From NCBI GenBank assembly GCA_027593305.1, contig JAQCJA010000109.1, forward strand, positions 1-11,357: a stretch of 11,357 bases of DNA. Direction: 5' to 3'. Shown piece after piece: positions 1 through 7,933 of this stretch; within the stretch, counting starts at the first letter, position 1; the number at the start of each line of letters is the position of its first letter. This DNA comes from a bacterium. Lineage in GTDB: Bacteria; Latescibacterota; UBA2968; UBA8231. The position numbers and the translations under genes were made by a program. The notes beneath the pieces were generated by a model, which saw nothing but the letters and a program-made list of their open reading frames with translations, was not told the origin of the DNA and searched no databases.

Positions 1-335
1 GAGCCCGCCGCAATGTGGGCACCATCGATCCGGAGGGTCGCGCCGAAATCCTCGGTGAAGATGGCATCGAATGGTTGCGCCGCTTCGACGGCACCATTGA
101 TCTGCTCTACCTCGACGCCGACGGCCCCGCAGGCGTCGGCAAGTCGATCTACCTGAAAATGGTGCAGGCCGCCGAGCCCGTCCTGCGCCCTGGCAGCCTC
201 GTGCTGGCGCACAATTCCGTCAACGCCGCTGCATCGCTGGCCGACTATCTGGCCTACATGCGCGATCCGGCCAACTTCCGCGAGAGTGTGAACATGATCA
301 TCGACGATCAGGGGCTGGAAGTCTCGCAGCGTTGA
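1..335 (+). CDS. O-methyltransferase, C-terminal part (5' end outside window)
   Basis: The frame is open from the left edge (first full codon at base 3) to the TGA at 333-335, so only about the last 110 residues are present. The GTG at 15 is simply an internal codon; no real start is visible. The fragment has the layout of the second half of a SAM-dependent class I methyltransferase. An acidic strand (IDLLYLDADG) resembles the DLLFIDADK-type metal and substrate region of the caffeoyl-CoA-like O-methyltransferase family. A helix (KSIYLKMVQAAEPVL) and then RPGSLVLAHN follow, equivalent to the usual LRPGG-x-x-x-DN strand. His-Asn replaces the common Asp-Asn, so metal ligation may differ. The family transfers a methyl group from SAM to a hydroxyl or similar acceptor in the cytoplasm. 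The acceptor cannot be inferred, and the SAM-binding GxGxG part lies outside the window. It converges on the sulfatase-fold gene. Confidence 0.65.
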   Translation, partial: ARRNVGTIDPEGRAEILGEDGIEWLRRFDGTIDLLYLDADGPAGVGKSIYLKMVQAAEPVLRPGSLVLAHNSVNAAASLADYLAYMRDPANFRESVNMIIDDQGLEVSQR

Positions 336-488
336 CATGAACGGCGTGTACTCCGTGTTGCACGCGGCAGTTCGGCGACATAGCTGTACACCGGACCGTC
401 CGGGTCCTCCCAGTCGCTGCGGAACATCATACGTGTGCCATCCCGATTCGGCACGCCGAAGGGAGACCGCTCATAGGCGACGGTGGCC

Positions 489-1967
489 TTACCTGCTGTC
501 GGCCCACCTGCTGCCAGGTAGCGCTTCGTAGGTGCGCGCGATCTGGGCGTCCGTATCCCCCAACTCGATGAGTTCCCGCAACGCCGCGTGCAGACGCGCC
601 GCCTCCTGCGGATGTGCCGCCAGGATGTTGTGTTCCTGGTCCGGATCGGTTCGCAGGTCGAAGAGTTCATCCACCCGGCGCTCCGGCATGCCGATGGTGG
701 GATAGGTTTCCTGGCGCACCGGCTTGGGTCCTTTGTAGGCCAGATCCTTGTTCGGCCAGTACTGCAGCGACCAGATACCATCGGTCACCGTCGCCGGCAC
801 CGTTCCCCAGGTGTCGTTCAGGTTGCGGCCGCTGATGGCGAATTCCCGGTGGGGGCTCGTCGGCGACTGGGCCACCGTGGCGAAGGATTGGCCCTGCAAC
901 CCGTTGGGAATCTGCAGACCCGCCAACTCGCGCAGCGTTGGAAACAGATCGACGGGTTGCACCAGTGCGCCCGAACGCGCGCCGGCGGGACCCTGGGGCT
1001 GCCTCAGCATGAAGGCCTGGCGAATCATCGGTTCGTACAGCTGGCCGAGGTCCCCCCAGGGCTTGCCCTGCAGACCGTGGTCGCCGAAGTAGTGACCGTG
1101 GTCGGACATCAGCAGAACCAGCGTATTCTCGTTCAACCCCAGCAGATCGACGGTGTCCAGGAAGTACCCGAGCCAGCGGTCCGTCATCGTCACTTCCGCC
1201 GCGTACAGGGCGCGTGTGTGGTGAAGTTCGGCGTCGCTCATGAAGTCGAGGGAGAAACCGTAACACGGGTACTGGATCTCGTCGCCGGTCCAACCCGGAT
1301 CATAGAGATCAACGTAGTGCTGGGGCGGATCCCAGGGCTCGTGCGGATCCCAACTGTCGATCCACAGGAAGAAGGGGGCCTGGTAGTTCTTCTCCAGCCA
1401 GTGTGTCGCCTCGCGAAACACGCGGGGGCCGAGGTAGTCGCACTCGTACCGACGACGGCTCTGATTCAGCATGTAGCGCTTGAGGCCGGCCGCCTTGACC
1501 TTGTGTTCGGCTGCGGGCAACTGCAGGTCGAGGGTGGCATCGGCGATCCACGGCTCTCCCCCCTGCCCACGGATCCACTCGATGGAACCGAAACCGCGAT
1601 CGAGGAAGTTGCCCTGCGTCATGAACATGGGCGTATCGAAGATCAGCCCCGTGGTATAGCCGGCTTTGCGGAAGCTCTCCGCCATGGTCGGCAGATGCCG
1701 TTCCATCTCGTCCCAGGTGTTGAACGGGTGCCCCCAGCGGCCGGTGAACAGATCCCGGCGGCATGGCAGCGTGGGAAAGGAGCCGGCGTAGGCACGGTCA
1801 AAGACCAGCGAGCTTTCGGCAAAACGATCCATCGCCGGCGTCCGTGCCCGCGCCGGTCCGGCGCCGCCGGGCCAGCTCTCTGCGCCCTGCCCCCCGGTAT
1901 GGGCCTTGCCGTAGGCACCGACGTGATCGGTACGCAACGAATCCAGCATGATGCAGATGACATTCAT
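489..1967 (-). CDS. Sulfatase-fold hydrolase (alkaline phosphatase superfamily) with Thr at the nucleophile position
   Basis: 492 residues from the ATG at 1967. That start has a GGAG at 1974-1977 with 6-nt spacing, and is preferred over an in-frame GTG at 1979 that lies inside the ribosome-binding region. The fold is clear. The N-terminus MNVICIMLDSLRTDHVGAYG supplies the first metal-binding Asp (D9). TPAMDRFAESSLVFDRAYA is the usual second block. SFPTLPCRRDLFTGR sits where sulfatases carry C/S-x-P-x-R, and LLMSDHGHYFGDHG plus a following GKPWG give the C-terminal metal and substrate residues. A DELFDLRTDPDQEHN-like block precedes the C-terminus, as is usual. The core motif reads T66-L-P68-C69-R70, so the expected formylglycine precursor is replaced by Thr, as in NPP-type phosphodiesterases. 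Substrate may be a sulfate, phosphate or phosphonate ester. No signal peptide is seen, suggesting a cytoplasmic location. It lies 120 bp downstream of the GT-C gene on the same strand. The true C-terminus may be altered by a frameshift (see findings). Confidence 0.9.
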   Translation of the reverse strand: MNVICIMLDSLRTDHVGAYGKAHTGGQGAESWPGGAGPARARTPAMDRFAESSLVFDRAYAGSFPTLPCRRDLFTGRWGHPFNTWDEMERHLPTMAESFRKAGYTTGLIFDTPMFMTQGNFLDRGFGSIEWIRGQGGEPWIADATLDLQLPAAEHKVKAAGLKRYMLNQSRRRYECDYLGPRVFREATHWLEKNYQAPFFLWIDSWDPHEPWDPPQHYVDLYDPGWTGDEIQYPCYGFSLDFMSDAELHHTRALYAAEVTMTDRWLGYFLDTVDLLGLNENTLVLLMSDHGHYFGDHGLQGKPWGDLGQLYEPMIRQAFMLRQPQGPAGARSGALVQPVDLFPTLRELAGLQIPNGLQGQSFATVAQSPTSPHREFAISGRNLNDTWGTVPATVTDGIWSLQYWPNKDLAYKGPKPVRQETYPTIGMPERRVDELFDLRTDPDQEHNILAAHPQEAARLHAALRELIELGDTDAQIARTYEALPGSRWADSR

Positions 1968-1973
1968 GGCCTG

Positions 1974-1977
1974 CTCC
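1974..1977 (-). promoter_or_regulatory. Ribosome binding site deciding the sulfatase-fold start
   Basis: On the minus strand the sequence reads GTGGAGCAGGCCATG. The GGAG core lies 6 nt before the ATG at 1967. This makes the upstream in-frame GTG (1979) part of the ribosome-binding region rather than the start, and puts the conserved N-terminal strand right at the protein's beginning. Confidence 0.6.
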
Positions 1978-2087
1978 ACTTATTCCTGGCTGCTGGGTGT
2001 TCTCTCACTCAAGCTCCACGGCGATCCGATGATGGCACAATGTGTTTGCATAAACTGGCATCGCGGCTGGTGCGTGTCCTGTCGTCT

Positions 2088-3929
2088 TCAGAGGGACCGG
2101 CCCCCTGCTGCATCGACTCGCAGCAGCATACAACGGACATCCTCAAACACGATCTCTGAGAAGTCTGCCAATTGCTCCTGCACGAGAGCCTGTGAAGGAA
2201 CTCCTGCTTCGATGAGAACGTAGTCCAGGCGAAGATGCATCGTCAGCTGCCTTGCGCCTTTCAGAGCCTCGTAGGAGGCCTCCGGTAACATTCCCTGGAC
2301 AAGTGCTACATAGAATCCTGAACGGAAGTTCTTCTCTGCCGGCTGGTCGGAGAAGTGCTGTCCCGTGAAGTTCCAGTACGTCTTTACAGGTGAGTACAGC
2401 AGACTGTAGTCGATCTTGGCTCGCTGAGGAGGTACGGTGAGAAGGACCTCGTTATCTTCCGCATTCTCAGCAAGCCATTCGATGGCTCCGCCAAAGGGAT
2501 AGTCTCGATTCGGCTCGCTCAATTGAGAGACTCGAGATCCGTAGGCGAGAAGCGTTGCGGCGGCAACGACAACAGCGAGTCGTGCAGGGCTCTGGAAAAA
2601 ACGCTGAATCGTCTTGAATCTGAGAGGCATCCAGACCATCAGCAGCAAGAGCGGCAGAACGCCCAGAATCAGCGTGTCGTTGTCGAAGACGAAGTGTGTG
2701 GGTTCACTCCTGGGCAGGTAGCGGAACCAGTTCAGTTCGGGTTGCACCAGCACCCATACCAGAGCCGCCGTAACGATGATGGCAATTCCGTCCCATGCTG
2801 TGCCAGCGGTTCGGCGTATCAATGACGGCAGTTTTTCCTGTAGCCAACCCACCAGTGCGGCGAATTCAAATATCAGGAGATAGTAGCGATGCATGGACAT
2901 CTGGTGGTCGTTACCGAGTACAGCCTGGGTGTTGGCGGCCAGCGGCTCCATTGCCAGAATTCCAAGCAGGATGCCGTCCATCGTCGTCAGGTTCGAGCGG
3001 CGCCATCTGGCGGCCCAGCCGACCGCCAGGGCAGCTCCGAGCCACAGAGCAACGGCACCGAGGTCTGCCTCGCGACTGCCTTCGATCTCCAGGTTCAGGG
3101 CGTGCTGAAGGTAGCGACTCGATTTGAGATCGATCAGCACGAGTAACAGACGCCCCACGCACAAGGAGGCGACGAGAGCAATGGCGCCACACTCCCAGCG
3201 TAAGCCTCCATGTTGCCTGCGCAGCAGGTCCCAGAATAGACGGAAGCCATGTAACCAGGCGCCCACAATCGCATAGTAGGGAGCGACAATGATCGTCGCG
3301 AAGGCAACTGCACCGATTGACACAAACGTGTTGCGGTTTCGCGGCGCGCAGAAGATCAAGCAAGCCCAGAGTGTTACCAACCAGATACTGTCCGCAGGAT
3401 GGGAAAAACGGAGGACGGTGAACTGGCCGCTGCCGTGAAGAAAGAATGTCGATGTCATGAGCACGAGCGAAAAAGCTGCGGCATAGTTGCTGCGGACACC
3501 CCAGTAGTGCCGCAGGCAAAGCCAGAGAACCACCCACGTCAGGAAGGGAACAAGGATCTTCCAGCCGATCAGCAGGGTTGGCACCGGAACATCGAGGACC
3601 CGCGAAACGAGGCCCGTTGCTGCCACTGCAGCGTAGTCGAGAGGCGAGTTGGTTCTGCCACGTTCTTCATAGTAGTGAGCATTGCCGTCACTGATCGGTG
3701 TCTGCGCGTATCCCCGAGCGACAGACGCATACAGATAGTCATCGTCGTGCGTGAGGATGTAATCCCACGAGCCGGACAGATTTGCTTCGCGGCCGTGAAA
3801 GAGCATGAATCCAGCGGCAAAAAGTGAGAGACCTCCAAGGCACAGAAGCCACGTGCCTTTGTTCACAGGCGAGCCCGTCTTGTCTTGTGTATCTTGAGTT
3901 CCCATAATGTTGCAGGGCAGCATAACCAT
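2088..3929 (-). CDS. GT-C-type multi-spanning membrane glycosyltransferase-like protein
   Basis: 613 residues from the ATG at 3929. Equally possible starts are the ATGs at 3923 and 3905; none has a good Shine-Dalgarno sequence. The first membrane helix (about residues 27-44) is followed by a large first external loop with an acidic cluster, HDDDYLYASVARGYAQ (Asp62-64). This is the position and type of the catalytic or metal-binding Asp motif of the GT-C superfamily (PMT/ArnT/STT3-like enzymes that use polyprenyl-phosphate sugars). Many hydrophobic helices follow up to about residue 470. A soluble C-terminal domain of roughly 140 residues begins near the GGAIEWLAENAEDNEVLLTV segment, with a small alpha/beta look. 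The role inferred is transfer of a sugar from a lipid carrier to an acceptor on the outer face of the membrane, but it could be another polytopic protein with the same layout. It starts 71 bp from the divergently transcribed GT2 gene, a likely maker of a lipid-linked donor. GC is lower than in flanking genes. Confidence 0.75.
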   Translation of the reverse strand: MVMLPCNIMGTQDTQDKTGSPVNKGTWLLCLGGLSLFAAGFMLFHGREANLSGSWDYILTHDDDYLYASVARGYAQTPISDGNAHYYEERGRTNSPLDYAAVAATGLVSRVLDVPVPTLLIGWKILVPFLTWVVLWLCLRHYWGVRSNYAAAFSLVLMTSTFFLHGSGQFTVLRFSHPADSIWLVTLWACLIFCAPRNRNTFVSIGAVAFATIIVAPYYAIVGAWLHGFRLFWDLLRRQHGGLRWECGAIALVASLCVGRLLLVLIDLKSSRYLQHALNLEIEGSREADLGAVALWLGAALAVGWAARWRRSNLTTMDGILLGILAMEPLAANTQAVLGNDHQMSMHRYYLLIFEFAALVGWLQEKLPSLIRRTAGTAWDGIAIIVTAALVWVLVQPELNWFRYLPRSEPTHFVFDNDTLILGVLPLLLLMVWMPLRFKTIQRFFQSPARLAVVVAAATLLAYGSRVSQLSEPNRDYPFGGAIEWLAENAEDNEVLLTVPPQRAKIDYSLLYSPVKTYWNFTGQHFSDQPAEKNFRSGFYVALVQGMLPEASYEALKGARQLTMHLRLDYVLIEAGVPSQALVQEQLADFSEIVFEDVRCMLLRVDAAGGRSL

Positions 3930-3987
3930 TCTGACGGGTCTTTGTTACCGGTGAGCGCAAGCATACTTAGTCGAGTGCAGAAAAACC

Positions 3988-3995
3988 AGGGAGAG
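3988..3995 (+). promoter_or_regulatory. Ribosome binding site supporting a TTG start
   Basis: AGGGAGAG is followed by a 5-nt spacer (tcccc) and then TTG at 4001. The strong purine-rich site makes TTG a credible start for the GT2 gene. No in-frame ATG is found before the conserved N-terminal strand. Confidence 0.6.
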
Positions 3996-4000
3996 TCCCC

Positions 4001-4975
4001 TTGAGCACTACACGGACGCCGTCATGGTGCTTCCTTACGGCCTCCCGGAATGATGGCGAACAGCTGGAGGTCTTCCTCAAGGAACTGCTCGACGTACTCC
4101 TGGCCTGTGGCAGCCTCGCCGCTTCACGACTCTATGTCGTCGACGACTATTCGCTCGACGATACCAGGGCCAGGGTCGAAGACTGGTCGCGGAATCACCC
4201 CGATCTTGATGTTCGTTTGATCTGTGTGCCTACAAACCTGGGCAACCAGGGCGCCATCGCCTTTGCCTTGCGGAACTGTGAGGTGCCTGAGAATGCGCAT
4301 CTGATCACGCTCGACTCTGACGGCGAGGACGATCTTCAGCGAATCCCGCAGTTGCTGCAACTGTCAGAGGAAAACCGTGAAATGGTCGTCTTCACCGAAA
4401 GGGGCAGACGGCACGACGGGCTGCATGTCAGGGTGCTGTATCGGCTGTTCAGAGGTTTCTTCACAGTGCTTACGGGTTCACGCATCATGCCCAACAATTT
4501 CATGGTTGTGCCTGGCAAGTATGTCGAGGCCATTCGTCTGGCCCCCTTCACGGCGGTGTACTACGCGCTCGCCGTATTGCGGTTGCGGCTGCCCCATGTC
4601 TGTGTTCGCTGCGATCGGCGCCCCCGTTACGGTGGTAGCAGCAGCCAGAGTCTTTACAACCTGACAAGCCACGCCTTCGTCGGGTTGATGATGTTCTACA
4701 AAACGGTCATTTCCAAACTGTTTCTGTTTCTGCTGGTCAGTATCGGGTTCTTCATGCTCACGACGGCTTTTGCGCTGTTTGTCAAGTTTGTCAGAGAAGC
4801 GAGTTTGCCTGGGTGGACGGCCATGTTCCTCGCCGTGAACTTCGGCTTTGCGGTCTTTCTCGTCTCGATGCTTCTGTTGCTGGCAGCCTTCGCGTTCATG
4901 TTCAAGATCGTGGGCTACAGAATTCTTGCAAGCGAATGGGATCGCCGCGAGAGATCTCAGGAGGACCATGGCTGA
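4001..4975 (+). CDS. Family 2 glycosyltransferase, polyprenyl-phosphate sugar synthase type (GtrB/DPM1-like)
   Basis: 324 residues from a TTG start with a good ribosome-binding site. The N-terminal GT-A domain has the nucleotide-sugar strand ending in VVDDYSLDDT (D48-D49), then TNLGNQGAIAFALRN. The DxD-like motif LDSDGEDD (D105-S-D107) matches the DADLQDDP region of DPM1/GtrB enzymes. The R-P-R-Y-G-G-S-S-S motif near residue 210 corresponds to the family's R-x-x-G-x-S-K block just before the membrane part. Two long C-terminal hydrophobic helices (about 240-265 and 275-302) are the standard anchor. Family knowledge points to transfer of a sugar from UDP- or GDP-sugar to undecaprenyl (polyprenyl) phosphate on the cytoplasmic membrane face, giving a donor for GT-C enzymes. 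The divergent GT-C gene next door fits this. Its last 8 bases overlap the start of the radical SAM gene, implying translational coupling. The exact sugar is not readable. Confidence 0.88.
   Translation: MSTTRTPSWCFLTASRNDGEQLEVFLKELLDVLLACGSLAASRLYVVDDYSLDDTRARVEDWSRNHPDLDVRLICVPTNLGNQGAIAFALRNCEVPENAHLITLDSDGEDDLQRIPQLLQLSEENREMVVFTERGRRHDGLHVRVLYRLFRGFFTVLTGSRIMPNNFMVVPGKYVEAIRLAPFTAVYYALAVLRLRLPHVCVRCDRRPRYGGSSSQSLYNLTSHAFVGLMMFYKTVISKLFLFLLVSIGFFMLTTAFALFVKFVREASLPGWTAMFLAVNFGFAVFLVSMLLLLAAFAFMFKIVGYRILASEWDRRERSQEDHG
4959..4964 (+). promoter_or_regulatory. Ribosome binding site deciding the radical SAM start
   Basis: AGGAGG lies 3 nt before the ATG at 4968, inside the end of the GT2 gene. 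It selects this ATG over a longer in-frame reading that would begin at 4848 and add 40 residues unlike any B12-binding domain. Confidence 0.7.
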
Positions 4976-6464
4976 AACAGCTGTGGTGCTGGTCATTCCC
5001 CCATCCACGTTTCTCCTGGATGACAGGGTCTTCCCAAGCCTCGGGATTCTGCGCGTAGCCGCTGCCCTGGAAGGGCAGGGACAGAGAGTCTCGGTTCTTG
5101 ACCTCTCTGGAATCTCGAACTACGAGGATGTCGTTGAACGCTATCTCAGCCACCGCAAGGCGACCCACGTTGGCATAACGGCCACGACGCCACAGATGCC
5201 CGCCGCCCTCAGAATCATCAAGCGCGTCCGGCAGATAGCCCCCGGAGCGCGGGTGATTCTGGGCGGTCCCCACACGACACTCGTTACTTCTGCGCGCAAG
5301 CTTGAGGAGAGGGAGGGACGCCGTGGTCGGGCACATGAAGCCATGGCTCACCTGCACACAGTGAGTGATGTGCTGGTCTCCGGCGACGGAGAGCGTGCGA
5401 TCCTCGTCGCCCTTGCCCCTGATGCACCGGTCTTTGTTGATGGAGATGACCATCGGGGACCGCTGTTCATGACCGATGCCGATTATGAGAACAGCGATTT
5501 GCCTGCCCGTCACCTGATCGATCTGACGTCATACAAATACCAGATTGAGGGTCATGCGGCATCGAGCCTCATCGCGCAGCTCGGGTGCCCGTTTCAGTGC
5601 GGCTTCTGCGGTGGAAGAAACTCCAAGTCCCTCCGCATGATCCGGACAAGATCGTCGGCCAGCATTGTTGCAGAAATCGAGGAACTGTATCGGTCCTATG
5701 GATTCACCGGGTTCATGTTCTACGATGATGAACTCAATGTCAACAAAGAGATGTTGCAGCTCATGGAGCAGTTGAGTGCGATGCAGCGGCGGCTGGGTGT
5801 CGAATTCAGGTTGCGCGGTTTTGTCAAGGCAGAGCTGTTCACGCAGCAGCAGGCTCAGGCCATGCACTCCGCGGGATTCCGCTGGTTGCTCACCGGTTTC
5901 GAGTCCGGTGCGCCGCAGATTCTTGAGAACATGAACAAGAAAGCGACGCGTGAAGAGAACTCGAGGGCAGTTGAGTTCGCCCGCTCTGCTGGCCTGAAAG
6001 TAAAAGCCCTAATGTCTATCGGTCACCCGGGCGAGAGTTTCGAGACGGTTGCGCAGACGGAAGCTTGGTTGCTGCAAGTGCGTCCCGACGATTTCGATTG
6101 CACAATCATCACCACGTACCCCGGAACACCCTACTATGATGAGGCCGTGCCACATGCGCAGATGGACGGGGTCTACACCTATGTGGTACCACGCTCCGGT
6201 GACCGCCTGCACAGCATCGACGTGGATTTTACTAATACGGCCGACTACTACAAAGGGAACCCGGAGGGCGGTTACGTGTCCTATGTCTTCACTGACACGT
6301 TGAGTTCTGAGGAACTCGTGAGCGCTCGCGACAATCTTGAGCGCACGGTCCGACGTCGACTGGACATTCCGTTCAACACCGGTCGAGCCGCGCAGGCCTA
6401 CGAACACTCCATGGGCATGGGAGCCATTCTGCCTTCACACATCCTGCGATCAACGAGCCTCTGA
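4968..6464 (+). CDS. B12-binding-domain radical SAM enzyme
   Basis: 498 residues from the ATG at 4968, which has AGGAGG just upstream and overlaps the GT2 stop by 8 bp. The N-terminal ~150 residues form a Rossmann-like cobalamin-binding domain. PPSTFLLDDR and FPSLGILRVAAALE are followed by HVGITATTPQMPAALRIIKR and VILGGPHTTLV, the typical B12-binding strand and loop pattern of BchE/P-methylase-type enzymes. The radical SAM core begins at LIAQLGCPFQCGFCGG, where C207-x3-C211-x2-C214 would bind the 4Fe-4S cluster. GFMFYDDELNVN (near residue 250) and TGFESGAPQILENMNK (the GIES-like motif) complete the barrel. Members commonly methylate or rearrange unactivated carbons, or modify lipids and tetrapyrroles. 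The substrate here is unknown, but coupling to a polyprenyl-type GT2 suggests a lipid or lipid-linked glycan. No signal peptide or membrane segment is seen, so it is cytoplasmic. Start and family are secure; substrate is not. Confidence 0.92.
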   Translation: MAETAVVLVIPPSTFLLDDRVFPSLGILRVAAALEGQGQRVSVLDLSGISNYEDVVERYLSHRKATHVGITATTPQMPAALRIIKRVRQIAPGARVILGGPHTTLVTSARKLEEREGRRGRAHEAMAHLHTVSDVLVSGDGERAILVALAPDAPVFVDGDDHRGPLFMTDADYENSDLPARHLIDLTSYKYQIEGHAASSLIAQLGCPFQCGFCGGRNSKSLRMIRTRSSASIVAEIEELYRSYGFTGFMFYDDELNVNKEMLQLMEQLSAMQRRLGVEFRLRGFVKAELFTQQQAQAMHSAGFRWLLTGFESGAPQILENMNKKATREENSRAVEFARSAGLKVKALMSIGHPGESFETVAQTEAWLLQVRPDDFDCTIITTYPGTPYYDEAVPHAQMDGVYTYVVPRSGDRLHSIDVDFTNTADYYKGNPEGGYVSYVFTDTLSSEELVSARDNLERTVRRRLDIPFNTGRAAQAYEHSMGMGAILPSHILRSTSL

Positions 6465-7304
6465 CTTCCGCACTGCGACTACCTCGCCCGCATACGCTGA
6501 TGGCCCCTTGCACCTTCCCGAGAAGTTGCTGACATACTGTCGGGCAGGCCAGGATCCGGGTCACACAACAAGAGACATGGGGAGGCGAATCACGGAACGA
6601 CGGGACTTTTTCAAGGGCATGATCGCCAGCCTGGCGATGGCACAGACCTTGCCGGAGATCGCCGCAGCGCTGTCCGGCTATCTGGGGGATCTGCGTGACG
6701 ATCTGGCGGGCAGCACCGATGCGGCGGGGTACTGGAGCCGCATTGGGGACGAGTTCCTGCTGCGGTCGGGGCTTTTACATTGCAACTGCGGCAGCATCGG
6801 TGCCACCCCGCGGGCCATCATCGAAGCCTACAAGTCGTATATCGATGTCATGGAAGCCGATCCGATCGCGCACGCCTGGTCCGGCTACGATGGGGTGCAG
6901 GCGGAAGCGGTACTCGACAAGGCGCGGCGATTCGTTGGTGCCCGGACCCGCAGTGAGATGCTGCTGACGCGTAACACGACGGAGGCGATGAACCTGATCG
7001 CCTCCGGTATCCGCTGGCAATCCGGTGACGAGGTGCTGACCACGGATCACGAGCACGCCGGCGGTATTATCTGCTGGCTCCACATGCAGCAGATGGCGGG
7101 TATTCACCTACGCCAGATCCATCTGCCCACGCCCGTGACCAGTAAGGCCGAAATCCTGCAGCGTATCGAGGACGGCATCACCGAGCGCACACGGGTGGTC
7201 AGCGTCAGTCACGTGAACACGACGACTGGGTTGCGTATGCCCTTGGCGGACATCGCCAGGATCACCCGTCCCCGTGGCATTCTGCTGGTGGCCGACGGCG
7301 CACA

Positions 7305-7307
7305 GGG
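7305..7307 (+). other. Frameshift site 1 (one G apparently missing)
   Basis: Upstream the frame reads ...VADGAQG and downstream, one frame back, MLDVNVRDLGVDAY. The two parts join exactly if CAG-GG-ATG is restored to CAG-GGN-ATG, most simply a fourth G in the GGG run. Without the repair the upstream frame runs on into sequence unlike the family. Confidence 0.75.
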
Positions 7308-7456
7308 ATGCTCGACGTCAACGTACGTGACCTGGGGGTCGACGCCTATGCCTCGAGCAGTCACAAGTGGATGCTGGCACCGAAAGGCACGGGGCTGCTT
7401 TACATCCGCGGCGAAGCCAGTTCGCAGATTCGCGCCATGTCTGCATCGACGGGGAC

Positions 7457-7459
7457 GGG
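7457..7459 (+). other. Frameshift site 2 (one G apparently missing)
   Basis: The frame that reads IRAMSASTGTG stops looking like the family here, and IQHGVYMAGGGTRNTPL continues in the frame one base back. Restoring ACG-GG-ATC to ACG-GGN-ATC joins them. The exact base could lie anywhere in about 7449-7460. The context (GGG followed by AT) is the same as at site 1. Confidence 0.7.
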
Positions 7460-7933
7460 ATCCAGCACGGGGTCTACATGGCTGGTGGCGGCACACGCAA
7501 TACGCCGCTCATGGTCGCCCACGGCGATACCATGGATTTCCACGACATCATCGGGCGGCAGCGGGTCGAGGCGCGGGTGCTGCAGTTGAGCCGCTATCTG
7601 CGCGACCGCCTGCGGCCGCTGCCAACGCTGATCCCGGTTTCGCCGGAGGATCCCGAACTTGCGTCGGCGATGGTCTCCTATGTCCCCGTAGGAACGACGG
7701 TGAACCGCATTGCGAGCCGCCTCCTCGACTGGGGGTTCAGGATCAAGAGCACGCATTACAATTCCGTCTATGGGGACAACAGCATCGAGGCGGAAGATGA
7801 GCAGGTGATTCGACTATCAACACACATCTTCAACAACGAAGAACAGATCGACAAGCTGGTTGCGGCACTGGCCTCGGCCACCGGGGCAGGCAGCACTGCC
7901 GTCACTGCCGAAAACGGCGAGCAACCGCAGGCT

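Noticed and set aside
393..407. Small inverted repeat GGACC-GTCCG-GGTCC between the converging genes as a terminator
   Set aside because: The stem is only 5 bp with no U-rich tail on either strand, and it may lie within a continued reading frame of the sulfatase gene.
1977..1979. GTG start for the sulfatase-fold gene
   Set aside because: It falls inside the GGAG ribosome-binding region of the better-placed ATG at 1967 and adds only four residues.
588..2159. A 523-codon open frame on the + strand opposite the sulfatase-fold gene
   Set aside because: It is the complement of a well-supported gene with conserved motifs; its translation is rich in Arg, His and Gln with no recognisable domain, as expected of an antisense shadow in GC-rich DNA.
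3942..3967. Possible promoter TTGTTA ... CATACT for the GT2 gene
   Set aside because: The spacer is only 14 bp and each box matches the consensus partly; not distinguishable from chance, although a promoter must lie somewhere in this 71-bp divergent gap.
4848..4967. Longer N-terminus for the radical SAM protein
   Set aside because: The extra 40 residues are Arg/Ser/Cys-rich, overlap the GT2 membrane anchor in another frame, and lack a ribosome-binding site; ATG 4968 has AGGAGG.
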